This document shows, piece after piece, positions 52,994 through 62,300 of a stretch of DNA of 64,000 bases (position 1 is the stretch's first letter; every line of letters starts with the position of its first letter). Below the pieces are notes generated by a model. The model saw only the letters and a program-made list of their open reading frames with translations. It made no database searches and was not told the origin of the DNA. The position numbers and the translations under genes are program-made. Origin of the DNA: Chryseosolibacter sp964493505 (lineage in GTDB: Bacteria > Bacteroidota > Bacteroidia > Cytophagales > Cyclobacteriaceae). The stretch lies in contig CAZBNP010000014.1 of the NCBI GenBank assembly GCA_964493505.1, positions 62,001-126,000 of the forward strand, given 5' to 3'.

Positions 52994-55201
52994 ATGTTCA
53001 AAATGATCGTGAGAGCGAGCGCGAAATGGTCCCTGAAGTTTCTGAAGACGCTGGCTGTGGTTGGTATCCTGCTATCGGGGGCAAACGCACAGACCATCGT
53101 TATTCAGACCAGCCACACTGCAATGGTTTACAAAGTCGACAAGGATGGCGGGCTCCGGCAGTGTTATTACGGCGACAGACTTGAGGAAGCCGCTTATGAG
53201 AATGTTCAGGTGGCGCCGTTTTCAGCTTATCCGTCGTACGGAGGAGATTACGTTAACGAACCTGCGCTGCGGGTGACGCATGCTGATGGAAACCTCACGA
53301 CGGAGCTGGTCTATCAAAGTCATGAGCAAAGCCAGGCTGGTGAAGATGTTACGCTCACAAAGATTGTTTTAAAGGACAAGTTCTACCCGCTCACAGCTAC
53401 ACTCTTCTACAAAGCATATTCCGGCGTAGATATTATCGAACAGTGGACGGAGGTCGTCCACCAGGAGAAGAAGGATGTAACACTCTACAACTTCTTCTCT
53501 GCGCAACTGGCTTTCCGGGCATCATCCTACTGGCTGACGAGCTTCTCAGGCAACTGGGCTACCGAGATGAATATGGAGGAGGAGAAGCTGACCGACGGTA
53601 TCAAGGTGCTTGAATCCAAGCTGGGAGTTCGATCCAATCAGTTTGGTCATGCTGCTTTCTTCCTGGGATTGAACGGATCCGCAGAAGAGGAGAACGGAAC
53701 GGTTGTGGGAGGGACCCTCGCATGGCCGGGAAGCTGGAAGCTCTCTTTTGAAACCGATGCACAGAAAAATCTGAAAGTATTAGGAGGGATCAATCCATAC
53801 GCATCGCAGTATATCCTTCAGCCTAAAGAAGTATTTAAGACGCCGCCGCTCCTTTATACTATCAGTTTCTCTGGCAAAGGGGAAGTCACCCGGCGTTTCC
53901 ATGCCTGGGCGCGGCAATATCAGGGGATATACAAAAGCGAACGTCCTCGTTTTACGCTGCTGAACAACTGGGAAGCGACCTATTTCGATTTTGATGAAAC
54001 CGTATTGAAGCAAATCATAGCCGATGCAGCTGATATGGGTTTTGATCTGTTCCTGCTTGATGATGGATGGTTCGGCAATAAGTATCCGCGCAACAGTGAC
54101 CAGGCTGGGCTGGGTGACTGGAACGTTAACAAGAAGAAGCTGCCCAACGGGGTGGGCGAGTTGGTCCGGGAAGCAGACGCGAAGAAAATCAAATTCGGCA
54201 TCTGGATTGAACCTGAAATGGTCAATCCGAAAAGCGAGTTGTATGAAAAACATCCCGATTGGGTCATAACCGCCGCTAACCGCGACCTGGATCTGAGCCG
54301 AAACCAGCTTATCCTCGATTTGTCTAATCCGAAAGTACAGGATCATGTATTCAGTGTAGTGGATAACCTGATGACCGAGAACCCCGGTATCGCCTATTTG
54401 AAGTGGGATTGCAACCGGTATATCACCAACGCGGGCTCCGCTTATCTGAGTCGTGAGAAACAATCACATTTGTGGATCAGGTACACGGAAGGCCTGTTCT
54501 CCGTGCTGAAGAAAGTGCGGGCAAAGTTCCCGGACGTGTACATTATGCTTTGCTCCGGTGGTGGTGGGAGAATAGACTACGGGACTATGCCTTTCTTTGA
54601 CGAGTACTGGATAAGCGACAACACCGATGCGCTGGACAGGATCTTTATTCAGTGGGGAACGACTCATTTCTTTCCTCCTATTGGTCTGGCCAGTCACGTG
54701 TCAGTCGTGCCGAATCATATTACACAACGCGTCACACCGCTGAAGTTTCGATTCGATGTCGCTATGTCTGCAAAACTCGGAATGGATCTTCAGCCGAAAG
54801 ATATGTCGCCGGATGAAAAGGAGTTTTCCAGGAACGCAATAAAAGAGTATAATGAGTTTAAGCATATCATCCAGAACGGTGACCTATATCGCCTGCTATC
54901 GCCTTATGAGAGTAACCGCGTGGCTTTGATGTACACCACGCCAGATAAGAAGGAAGCCCTGGTATTTTCTTACCTGAAGAAGAAGGAGATTTATGGCAAC
55001 TACCAGGTATTGAAGATGCACGGATTGGATCCTGAAAAAAACTATGTCTTGAAAGAGGTGAACAAGGACCAAAAAAAACATTCCTGGTTCTCGAGCCTTG
55101 ACGGCAAGCATTTTAACGGCGCGTTTCTTATGACGTATGGCGTGCGCTTCCCGATGTACAATGAGTACGAAAGCGTGGTCTTCCGGCTGACCGCGGAATA
55201 G
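52994..55201 (+). CDS. Alpha-galactosidase (GH36), exported
   Basis: A 735-residue GH36 enzyme that removes terminal alpha-1,6-galactose from raffinose-type sugars or galactomannan fragments. An N-terminal signal peptide (LAVVGILLSGANAQ) and no T9SS tail suggest the periplasm. Catalytic-domain motifs in order are LLDDGWFG near 355, KFGIWIEPEMVNP near 403, AYLKWDCNR near 468 with the nucleophile Asp, LCSGGGGRIDYG near 517 and EYWISDNTDALDR near 537 with the acid/base Asp. Length fits the family. The mutarotase gene follows within 50 bases. Starts at 52994 and 53003 are both possible. Confidence 0.94.
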   Translation: MFKMIVRASAKWSLKFLKTLAVVGILLSGANAQTIVIQTSHTAMVYKVDKDGGLRQCYYGDRLEEAAYENVQVAPFSAYPSYGGDYVNEPALRVTHADGNLTTELVYQSHEQSQAGEDVTLTKIVLKDKFYPLTATLFYKAYSGVDIIEQWTEVVHQEKKDVTLYNFFSAQLAFRASSYWLTSFSGNWATEMNMEEEKLTDGIKVLESKLGVRSNQFGHAAFFLGLNGSAEEENGTVVGGTLAWPGSWKLSFETDAQKNLKVLGGINPYASQYILQPKEVFKTPPLLYTISFSGKGEVTRRFHAWARQYQGIYKSERPRFTLLNNWEATYFDFDETVLKQIIADAADMGFDLFLLDDGWFGNKYPRNSDQAGLGDWNVNKKKLPNGVGELVREADAKKIKFGIWIEPEMVNPKSELYEKHPDWVITAANRDLDLSRNQLILDLSNPKVQDHVFSVVDNLMTENPGIAYLKWDCNRYITNAGSAYLSREKQSHLWIRYTEGLFSVLKKVRAKFPDVYIMLCSGGGGRIDYGTMPFFDEYWISDNTDALDRIFIQWGTTHFFPPIGLASHVSVVPNHITQRVTPLKFRFDVAMSAKLGMDLQPKDMSPDEKEFSRNAIKEYNEFKHIIQNGDLYRLLSPYESNRVALMYTTPDKKEALVFSYLKKKEIYGNYQVLKMHGLDPEKNYVLKEVNKDQKKHSWFSSLDGKHFNGAFLMTYGVRFPMYNEYESVVFRLTAE

Positions 55202-55249
55202 CCGGTATTATTGCGACTCAGTGCGTGCGATGAGGAACGAAAGAAAGAT

Positions 55250-56296
55250 ATGACGACGGAAGGGAAAGGACATCTGACACAAAAGCCGTGGGGAACATGC
55301 CAGGGCAAGGATGTTGTGCTCTTCAGGTTGACGAATGGATCCGGCGCGTATGTAGAACTGACCAACTACGGAGCAACGCTTGTGTCAGTCGTCGTACCCG
55401 ACAAACTGGGAATGCCGGAAAATGTCATTCTGGGCTATCCCTCCCTCCACGGATACCTCAGCGATGCTTGCTACATCGGAGCGACCATTGGCCGATACGC
55501 GAACCGTATCGCCGACGCGCAATTTGAACTGGACGGCGTGACATACCAGCTTGAAAAGAATGATGGCCACAACACACTCCACGGAGGATTAAACGGCTTC
55601 AACGCCAGGGTGTTTTCTTTTCAAATCCATAGCGACAAACTTGTTTTTAGCCTGCTTAGCGACGATGGCGATGGTGGCTATCCCGGTAACCTTGCGTTTA
55701 GTGTCGAATACCAATGGAATGATCGGAATGAGTTATCGATCCGCTACATGGCGTCATCCGATAAGAAGACAGTTGCCAACTTTACTAATCACGCCTATTT
55801 CAACCTCTCGCCGGCGCGCGATGACATCTTTGATCATCGGTTGACCATTCAGGCATCCCGTTTACTCGAGACGTCAAAGCACCATATTCCTACCGGGACG
55901 ATCATCCCCGCAGGAGAGAAGAATTTTTCCGGCCATAAGATCCATGAGCGACTGGTGATCAATGCCGGAATTATCGCTGGTCTGAATACCTATTATCTTT
56001 TCGACCGCAAAGAACCGGTAGCGAATGAGGCACTATGCAGGCTAAGCGATGACCTTTCGGGACGGATATTGGACGTGTTCACGACCTATCCCGGCGTGCA
56101 ACTGTATACCGGCGACTTCCTGGCAAGTACGGAATTGAGTAACAGAAGGTTATTTCACAAACCTTTCGACGGCCTTTGCCTGGAGTGTCAATATTTTCCT
56201 GACAGTCCGAACCACAGCCATTTTCCATCTACCGTTCTCGAACCAGGGAAGCCTTATAATGAAACGATCACCTATCGATTTGGAATTGAGGAATGA
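55250..56296 (+). CDS. galM: Aldose 1-epimerase (mutarotase)
   Basis: A 348-residue mutarotase that interconverts alpha and beta anomers of galactose or glucose, feeding galactokinase. Motifs include NYGATLVSVVVPDK, YIGATIGRYANRI, NDGHNTLHGGLNGFN (with the catalytic-type His), NFTNHAYFNLS and a late Glu in LCLECQYFPDSPNH. ATG 55250 (MTTEGKG) gives a cytoplasmic protein without a signal peptide; the upstream TTG at 55211 is unlikely. It sits between the two alpha-galactosidase-type genes and completes the galactose theme. Confidence 0.93.
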   Translation: MTTEGKGHLTQKPWGTCQGKDVVLFRLTNGSGAYVELTNYGATLVSVVVPDKLGMPENVILGYPSLHGYLSDACYIGATIGRYANRIADAQFELDGVTYQLEKNDGHNTLHGGLNGFNARVFSFQIHSDKLVFSLLSDDGDGGYPGNLAFSVEYQWNDRNELSIRYMASSDKKTVANFTNHAYFNLSPARDDIFDHRLTIQASRLLETSKHHIPTGTIIPAGEKNFSGHKIHERLVINAGIIAGLNTYYLFDRKEPVANEALCRLSDDLSGRILDVFTTYPGVQLYTGDFLASTELSNRRLFHKPFDGLCLECQYFPDSPNHSHFPSTVLEPGKPYNETITYRFGIEE

Positions 56297-56311
56297 TTTA
56301 TCGACCGTACT

Positions 56312-58519
56312 ATGAAACGTATTGAAATGTTAAGAATATTATTTGTTGTCCCGGCTGTTTTCCTGGCTATCGGATGCTATGCACAGCAATACGAGGTTGT
56401 ATCACCGGATGGTATGCTAAAACTGTCGTTGAATATAGGAACGTCAACAGAATACAGCGTATCCTATGATGATACGCCTCTTATTAATCCCTCGGCAATT
56501 GCGCTGGCGCTAAATCAGGGACTCATTCTGGGGGAAAACGCTACCGTGCTGAACACCGCGACCCGCGAAGTCAACGACATGATCACGCCCCTGTACGGAA
56601 AGAACGCCACGTTGTCCGAACATTTCAATGAACTGACTATCAACTTCACGCAAGACTATTCACTGATACTCCGCGCGTATGACGAAGGGGTGGCATGGAG
56701 GTTCGTGACAGCCCTCGGCGGCGAAGTAATTGTGGACTACGAGCACGCGATATTTGACTTTGCCGGAACGCCTGGGGTGATCTTTCCCGAAGCGGATGCC
56801 CTGATGCGGTCGTGGGAGAGATCCTACTATACCTACACTTCTATCAATCAGATTACCGCCAACCGGTTCGCCGTTACACCGGTTATGTTTTCGTATCCCC
56901 AGCACGGAATCCGGGTTGCCGTTTCTGAATCAGATTTATTCGACTACCCCGGCATGTACCTGCAGCGGACCACAACGGGGATGCAGGGGAAGTGGGCACA
57001 GTACCCCAAGACTGTTTCCGACCCGGGTGACATCTACGCGTATCATCGCGTACTTACGCGGGAGGATTACCTTGCCAGGACCTCCGGCACACGCGAATAC
57101 CCCTGGCGTGTAGTCATTGTTTCTACGGACGACAAGACCCTGCTGAACAACGAGCTTATATACAAACTCGCGAAGCCATCCGTCATTACCAACACCGACT
57201 ATATCAAACCCGGTAAGTCCGCCTGGGAATGGTGGCACGATGCCATCCTTGAAACAACGTCAATACCCTCGGGGCCGAACAACCTCAACTTCAACCTATA
57301 CAAATACTATGTCGACTTCGCCGCCCAATACGGGCTGGAGTATATTACGATGGATGCGGGCTGGAGCACAGACTACGCTTCACAGATATGCCAGTATGCC
57401 GCCACCCAGAATGTAAAAGTGTTTCTGTGGGATTTTATCAATATGCCGGTGGAGAATCCAGGACGACTCGCTCAACTTAAAGCCATCGGCGCGGCTGGCG
57501 TCAAGATCGACCTGATCGAACGCGATGACCAGGTTGCGATCAACTGGGTCGAACAGCTAGCGCAGAAGTGCGCCGATCTTGGATTGATGATCATCTTTCA
57601 CGGAAATTCCAAACCTACGGGGTTGCAACGCACCTATCCTAATATCGTGAACTTCGAAGCCGTGCGAGGAGCCGAGTGCAACAAATGGGACGATACACCC
57701 AACCCCGATTATCACTTGCAGTTTCCCTTTATCCGCATGCTTGCCGGTCCGCTCGACTATACGCCGGGCTCTATGCGGAATGTACACCGATCCCAGTTTT
57801 CGCCGACCCCCACCGGCATTCCCATGTCGATGGGAACACGCGCGCACGAGATTGGCATGTATATACTCTTCGATCAGCCACTGGGTTATCTTTGTGATTC
57901 GCCCACCGAGTACAGGAAATCCCCCGACGTAATCCGGTTTATTTCCGGGATACCAACCATCTGGGATGAAACCGTGCCTCTTTCGGCGGAGGTAGGTAAG
58001 TATGCTGTAATAGCGAAGCGCAAGGATGAGGATTGGTATGTCGCCGCCATGACCAATGGTGAAGCACGTGATGTTGAAGTCGACTTTTCGTTCCTGCCCG
58101 ATGGTGAATTCTTGGCAGAAGTACTCCGCGACAACACGACGACAGCATCAAACGCCAAAGCGCTCACACGGGAGCTTATTTTGGTGACGAACCAGTCGAA
58201 GGTCGTGTACAACCTGGCATCCGGTGGCGGTGCGGTGTTGCGTATTTCGAATCCTACAACCGGCGTCTTGGATGAGGGCAACGAGTCGCTTTCTGTTTTC
58301 CAGAACGCGCAGCGCACGTTGCTGACGATCGAGTCGGACAAGCCTCTTAAAACCGTTCATATTGTTGATATGATGGGGCGGGTACAACACACAGCCGTTC
58401 TGTCGGAGAGATGGGGTTTTCGCACCGAGATCGATATCTCCACACTCGATACTGCCTCCATATATGTCGTTTATGGTATCGCCGGGAACACGTATTACTC
58501 CGCGAAGTTTGTCAGGTGA
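56312..58519 (+). CDS. GH97 glycoside hydrolase with T9SS C-terminal domain
   Basis: A 735-residue GH97 enzyme with a signal peptide (AVFLAIGCYAQQ). An N-terminal GH97 beta-sandwich (VVSPDGMLKLSLNIG) is followed by the catalytic TIM barrel (AWEWWHDAILE, YITMDAGWSTDY, GAAGVKIDLIERDDQ with a candidate nucleophile Asp near 399, and EAVRGAECNKWDD near 446). The GVKIDxxxRDDQ form occurs in retaining GH97 alpha-galactosidases. This fits the locus, though alpha-glucosidase activity cannot be excluded. The last 75 residues (LLTIESDKPLKTVHIVDMMG, then YVVYGIAG) look like a T9SS sorting domain, so it should act at the surface. Confidence 0.9.
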   Translation: MKRIEMLRILFVVPAVFLAIGCYAQQYEVVSPDGMLKLSLNIGTSTEYSVSYDDTPLINPSAIALALNQGLILGENATVLNTATREVNDMITPLYGKNATLSEHFNELTINFTQDYSLILRAYDEGVAWRFVTALGGEVIVDYEHAIFDFAGTPGVIFPEADALMRSWERSYYTYTSINQITANRFAVTPVMFSYPQHGIRVAVSESDLFDYPGMYLQRTTTGMQGKWAQYPKTVSDPGDIYAYHRVLTREDYLARTSGTREYPWRVVIVSTDDKTLLNNELIYKLAKPSVITNTDYIKPGKSAWEWWHDAILETTSIPSGPNNLNFNLYKYYVDFAAQYGLEYITMDAGWSTDYASQICQYAATQNVKVFLWDFINMPVENPGRLAQLKAIGAAGVKIDLIERDDQVAINWVEQLAQKCADLGLMIIFHGNSKPTGLQRTYPNIVNFEAVRGAECNKWDDTPNPDYHLQFPFIRMLAGPLDYTPGSMRNVHRSQFSPTPTGIPMSMGTRAHEIGMYILFDQPLGYLCDSPTEYRKSPDVIRFISGIPTIWDETVPLSAEVGKYAVIAKRKDEDWYVAAMTNGEARDVEVDFSFLPDGEFLAEVLRDNTTTASNAKALTRELILVTNQSKVVYNLASGGGAVLRISNPTTGVLDEGNESLSVFQNAQRTLLTIESDKPLKTVHIVDMMGRVQHTAVLSERWGFRTEIDISTLDTASIYVVYGIAGNTYYSAKFVR

Positions 58520-58766
58520 TATACGGGTTTGGCGCTTCTTCGCGCACTACTCACCGTTTACTACTGCGGACTCGTGGGGGTATTTAATACTGGAGAGGGA
58601 CCCACGATGAAAATTTACTGAACTTTTGATCGCGTCCGAAAAATTCCTAAATTCAATCCGAGCCAACCGAGTAAGACCCGACAGTTCCCGCAAGATTTTG
58701 GCTTTTTCTCTGAATGACACAAGTTGTCACGTTATTTTATTTGCTTACGATCAGATTTAGAAGCCA

Positions 58767-59543
58767 ATGGAGTTACGTCTGACTCTCACATTACGCAGGG
58801 GCAATCTATTGCCCCTCAATTATCAGTATCCGCTATCCGCCTGGATTTACAAGGTGATCGAGCGGGCCGACGCTGAATTCAGCCATTTCCTGCACGAGGA
58901 GGGATTCCGGGCGGGCAAAAGGCGTTTCAAGATGTTCACTTTCTCCCAACTCGACCTCAGGCCATACGAGATACAGGGAGGTCAGATCAGGTTGTTGGGA
59001 AAGTCGATTTCGCTAGTTGTGCGTTTTCTGATCGATTCAAGCATGGAACATTTTGTCCGGGGGATCTTTATGGAGCAGCGTTTAGGTCTTGGCGATCGAA
59101 ATGCGACGGTTGATCTTGAAGTGAGTCAGGTAGAGATGTTGCCGTCACCCATTTTCCGACCTGTGATGAGGTATCGATGCCTGTCTCAGATCTGCATAAG
59201 TCGTTCCCGCGCGGATGGGACAACAGAGTACCTGTCGCCGGAACACCCGGCGTATGGCCAGATGATGATCCAGAACCTTGCGTATAAGGCAGGTGCATTA
59301 GCAAATGCAGTAAAGGAATCCAAGCAATTAGCAATGCCGGAAGGTAAGTTTCAGTTGCTGAACCGTCCTCGGAAGAAAGGGATACATATTAAGTCAGGTA
59401 CACCCGAGGCGACGCAGGTGATTGGTTATTTATTTCATTTTGAGTTGGATGTCCCTGCGGAACTTCACGAGCTGGGATATTATGCCGGGTTCGGTGAGAA
59501 GAACAGCATGGGGTTTGGGTGTGTGGAGGTGATGCACACGTGA
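58767..59543 (+). CDS. cas6: CRISPR-associated endoribonuclease Cas6
   Basis: A 258-residue RAMP-fold nuclease that cuts pre-crRNA within the repeat. The N-terminal ferredoxin-like strand is LRLTLTLRRGNLLPLNYQYPLSAWIYK. The C-terminal glycine-rich loop diagnostic of Cas6 is LGYYAGFGEKNSMGFGCVEV near 236-255. A candidate catalytic His lies in the first fold (FSHFLHEEGF). It is the first cas gene in the window, separated from cas8b by about 0.9 kb holding an oppositely oriented small gene pair. The 247 bases upstream contain no CRISPR repeats. Confidence 0.92.
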   Translation: MELRLTLTLRRGNLLPLNYQYPLSAWIYKVIERADAEFSHFLHEEGFRAGKRRFKMFTFSQLDLRPYEIQGGQIRLLGKSISLVVRFLIDSSMEHFVRGIFMEQRLGLGDRNATVDLEVSQVEMLPSPIFRPVMRYRCLSQICISRSRADGTTEYLSPEHPAYGQMMIQNLAYKAGALANAVKESKQLAMPEGKFQLLNRPRKKGIHIKSGTPEATQVIGYLFHFELDVPAELHELGYYAGFGEKNSMGFGCVEVMHT

Positions 59544-59621
59544 CTGACAATATAAAGAAGAATTTCAATACGAGACTTGAGAAACAGAAATGATGAACGA
59601 GATGAGAGCATTACCATCACC

Positions 59622-59894
59622 CTACTTGTTTTTCTTCTGCGCTTCGAATGCTTCTTTCATCCTACGGAGAGCTTCTTCGCGAGTGGAGGGCCCGATTTTC
59701 CTCCGCAGCTGCTCACGATCTTTGGAGGGGATTTATGAACGACCTTTTTCTTTCAATGCATTAGCCCGTTTTACAAGCTCATCTTTTGATACTGGTTTAC
59801 CATTTTTGTCAAGGCGTGCCCAAAGAGCATCGGCCTTATCCGTTAAAAAGGGGTTTTCCCGGTTGCGTTCATCCTTGGTTTCTGTTTTTGGCAT
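59622..59894 (-). pseudogene. Small basic protein, second gene of a two-gene unit, with in-frame stop
   Basis: From ATG 59894 (MPKTETKDERNRENPFL) the frame encodes 53 residues ending KEKGRS and stops at 59733-59735. The same frame then stays open for another 36 residues of similar charged helical character (IPSKDREQLRRKI, then EEALRRMKEAFEAQKKNK), stopping at 59622-59624. A 90-residue ancestral protein broken by one nonsense codon, or a 53-residue protein with chance continuation, are both possible. It lies 93 bases downstream of the 93-residue gene on the same strand. The family is not recognised. A toxin-antitoxin partner role is only a guess. Confidence 0.4.
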
Positions 59895-59987
59895 AAAAAG
59901 ATTTCAATTTGGTGCGATCGACACCTTAAGGATCAAAGATACTGTAAGTAATAGGAATGAAGAAGACTTTATTGTAAAGAAACAGGT

Positions 59988-60269
59988 TCAACAGTATTTG
60001 CAAAAATCGGAGACAATCTCCTCTATTGAAGGAATTCGGGCATCTAATGTTGTAAGGCGACCATCTTCTTCAAGCCTGCAAGCGACTTTTACTGCCCTTG
60101 AAGCGTTGGTGAAGCCAATAAAACGAATCACACTATACCCTAGTTCATCGAAAAATTCCTCATCAGCGAAAGAATACCCCTCGATAACTTCTTCAAGTTC
60201 TCTGGTACCTCTTATACCAATCCTATGTAATGCATCGATGCTTAGTAAGGTATGGTCATATTCGAACAT
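59988..60269 (-). CDS. Hypothetical protein, first gene of a small two-gene unit between cas6 and cas8b
   Basis: A 93-residue acidic protein (MFEYDHTLLSIDALHRIG at the start, FDELGYSVIRFIGFTNASRA in the middle, DARIPSIEEIVSDF at the end). The pattern is alpha-rich first and alpha/beta later, and I do not recognise the family. It runs against the cas genes and is followed by a smaller basic gene. The acidic-basic pair and small sizes recall type II toxin-antitoxin modules, but no signature supports that. The long plus-strand frame covering this region is antisense and Ser-rich, which favours the minus-strand reading. Confidence 0.5.
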   Translation of the reverse strand: MFEYDHTLLSIDALHRIGIRGTRELEEVIEGYSFADEEFFDELGYSVIRFIGFTNASRAVKVACRLEEDGRLTTLDARIPSIEEIVSDFCKYC

Positions 60270-60459
60270 AAGACATCAGAATTTAAAGAAACCCAGCCGG
60301 GAATATCCGGCTGGCAAATCCAAGAAACTGGTGCGATTAGCGGTGTTTTTATTCACAAGCTGCATTTTTCAATTCCATAGCTTCTTAGATTCAAAGTAAA
60401 AGTAAACATTATCTCGTTATTATTTACAAGTGCATTGAAAAAATAGTATTTTTAGAAGT
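60270..60459. promoter_or_regulatory. Divergent intergenic region upstream of cas8b
   Basis: A 190-base AT-rich gap between the 93-residue gene (minus) and cas8b (plus). It should contain the cas8b-cas7-cas5 promoter. TATTTTTA near 60445-60452 is a one-mismatch form of the TAnnTTTG box, but it lies only a few bases before the start codon and lacks a properly spaced -33 element. No repeat array is seen. Confidence 0.3.
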
Positions 60460-62298
60460 ATGATTACCGAATTGACCCAATTTATCAAAGATGTACCCCA
60501 GTCTGTAAAAGAAAAGGCCATTAAGCCTAAAGTCGGGTTGCACATTAAAATGTCGTTCAGCAACGGGCAATATAAAATTGCTGGGCGGGAACGATACAAA
60601 GGGAACAAGCATGGGGACATCTCTCAATTTTTAAATCAATGTGCTTTTCTACAAGAACATGCCTGGATGATTGACACCAATAAATGCTTTGATCTTCCTG
60701 CAAAGGGTATTCATACTGCCAGTCCATACTGCGTAGGTTTTAAGCTGGCAATGTTCAAGGGGGATAAAAACAAATCCAAAGAACTTGCTAAGTCCCCCCC
60801 TTCCAAGGAATACAAAAAGAAAGTAGCTACATCTATTGCGGGACGATTGGATAGTTATTTTGGAAAATGTTCTGACCCAAAATTTGATTTGGATGAAATA
60901 GAGAAACAAAAAGCCATTCAATTTAAAAATCACCTCAAAGATCAGTTGATTTCTATTCTTGAAGAAGCTGATTTAGGGTGGGATGACTATGTCATCACCT
61001 ACAATGATGTAGATATTGATAAATACAAGTCATTCAACGCAAAGTATCTTGCGGAAGGGCTTTTCAATACAACTGAATATAACATTGAAGTAAATGACGA
61101 GATACTAGGGACGAGCAATTTTTATAACGGTTTCAATAGCAAAAAGCCTTTTCTCATTCACCAAACAGCGAGTTTCGATATTACAGGCAGAATCAGTACC
61201 ATGCAGGCGAAAGAGCTTTCCGAGTTTTCACTTTTAATTGGTAAAAAACTTTTTCCTAATCCCTTACCGGTTTTCATCGATGACGAAGAGTTAACGAATA
61301 ACGCAATTGAAATTGTCCAAAGGGAAGAGGGTAAAAGGGTAACGCACAGAAAAATCATAACTGAGCTATTAAAGAAGAAAGAAACACTTGGCAATTACTA
61401 CCTGCTCTACTTCTCGGATGGAGCCATTCTGGATTTTGATTTTGTCGCCAAATTTGAATATTACCTTAATACGGATCAGTCCAAATGGGAAATTAAAAAC
61501 GTAACCGAAATCACTGAAAACAAACAGCTGCGATCTGATATTCTATTATCCAACGTATTTGATTTTGAAAGTATCGTAATCTGTGAACTCTTCAACAATA
61601 CACTTGTAAGAATAGATCAGAAGAAAGATGAATGGTCGTTTCGGTATTTTGATAAAATAGATCCTAAATTCTATCGACCGGCACTGTATACATTGCTATT
61701 AAAATACAGGAAACCAATCTATGACTATATCTATAAATCCATGCGGAGCGGAATCGGTGCAAATCAATTTCAGGACATCTGCATGACGATAGTCATAGAC
61801 GACTTGAAACAAAACAAAGTGTTTTCTGTAAAAGCAAAACTGAATGCCTATTTCAGCCTGTATCAGTATTTCGATTCTAAAAACCAATCCATCATGCCAA
61901 GCAAAATAGAAGACCATAAAAAACAACTTCAGGAAATTTTGGACAACGAAGATGTCCACTTCACTTCCGATGATGCTTACGCCTTTGGGGCCGGGCAGTT
62001 AATTTACTATCTGCTTTCGCAAAGTGAATCAGCAGAGCGCACACATGCGCTTTTAGAACCCTTTCTGCAAAAAACGAATTATGCTCACTTCAACGAGGCC
62101 ATTGCCAATATCATTCTCAGATACAAGCACGCTATTGGTTTTAATTTCGCCCGTTTCAACTCATTAGCCAGTGAAGTGCTTGATTACGAAGCAGAGAAAG
62201 CGCTTCAGGAACTCAGACCTATTCTGCTTGCAGGATATTTCTGCCCCAATATTCTTTATAAATCCAGAAAAAAACACAAAAACGAAAAAACTATATAA
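60460..62298 (+). CDS. cas8b: Type I-B CRISPR-associated protein Cas8b (Csh1/TM1802-like)
   Basis: The 612-residue large subunit of the type I-B Cascade, which recognises the PAM and supports target binding. Identification rests on position (directly before cas7 and cas5), size, and a sequence resembling the TM1802/Csh1 family: an N-terminal half with FDLPAKGIHTASPYCVGFKL and VATSIAGRLDSYFGKCSDP, and a helical C-terminus with DDAYAFGAGQLIYYLLSQSES. The last is the most conserved Csh1 region. No HD nuclease motif is present, so DNA cutting would rest on a Cas3 outside the window. Two bases separate it from cas7. Confidence 0.85.
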   Translation: MITELTQFIKDVPQSVKEKAIKPKVGLHIKMSFSNGQYKIAGRERYKGNKHGDISQFLNQCAFLQEHAWMIDTNKCFDLPAKGIHTASPYCVGFKLAMFKGDKNKSKELAKSPPSKEYKKKVATSIAGRLDSYFGKCSDPKFDLDEIEKQKAIQFKNHLKDQLISILEEADLGWDDYVITYNDVDIDKYKSFNAKYLAEGLFNTTEYNIEVNDEILGTSNFYNGFNSKKPFLIHQTASFDITGRISTMQAKELSEFSLLIGKKLFPNPLPVFIDDEELTNNAIEIVQREEGKRVTHRKIITELLKKKETLGNYYLLYFSDGAILDFDFVAKFEYYLNTDQSKWEIKNVTEITENKQLRSDILLSNVFDFESIVICELFNNTLVRIDQKKDEWSFRYFDKIDPKFYRPALYTLLLKYRKPIYDYIYKSMRSGIGANQFQDICMTIVIDDLKQNKVFSVKAKLNAYFSLYQYFDSKNQSIMPSKIEDHKKQLQEILDNEDVHFTSDDAYAFGAGQLIYYLLSQSESAERTHALLEPFLQKTNYAHFNEAIANIILRYKHAIGFNFARFNSLASEVLDYEAEKALQELRPILLAGYFCPNILYKSRKKHKNEKTI

Positions 62299-62300
62299 CC

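Noticed and set aside
59590..60399. Plus-strand open frame of 269 codons between cas6 and cas8b
   Set aside because: It is Ser/Arg-rich, has no recognisable pattern and lies antisense to two better minus-strand frames, so it is taken as a shadow.
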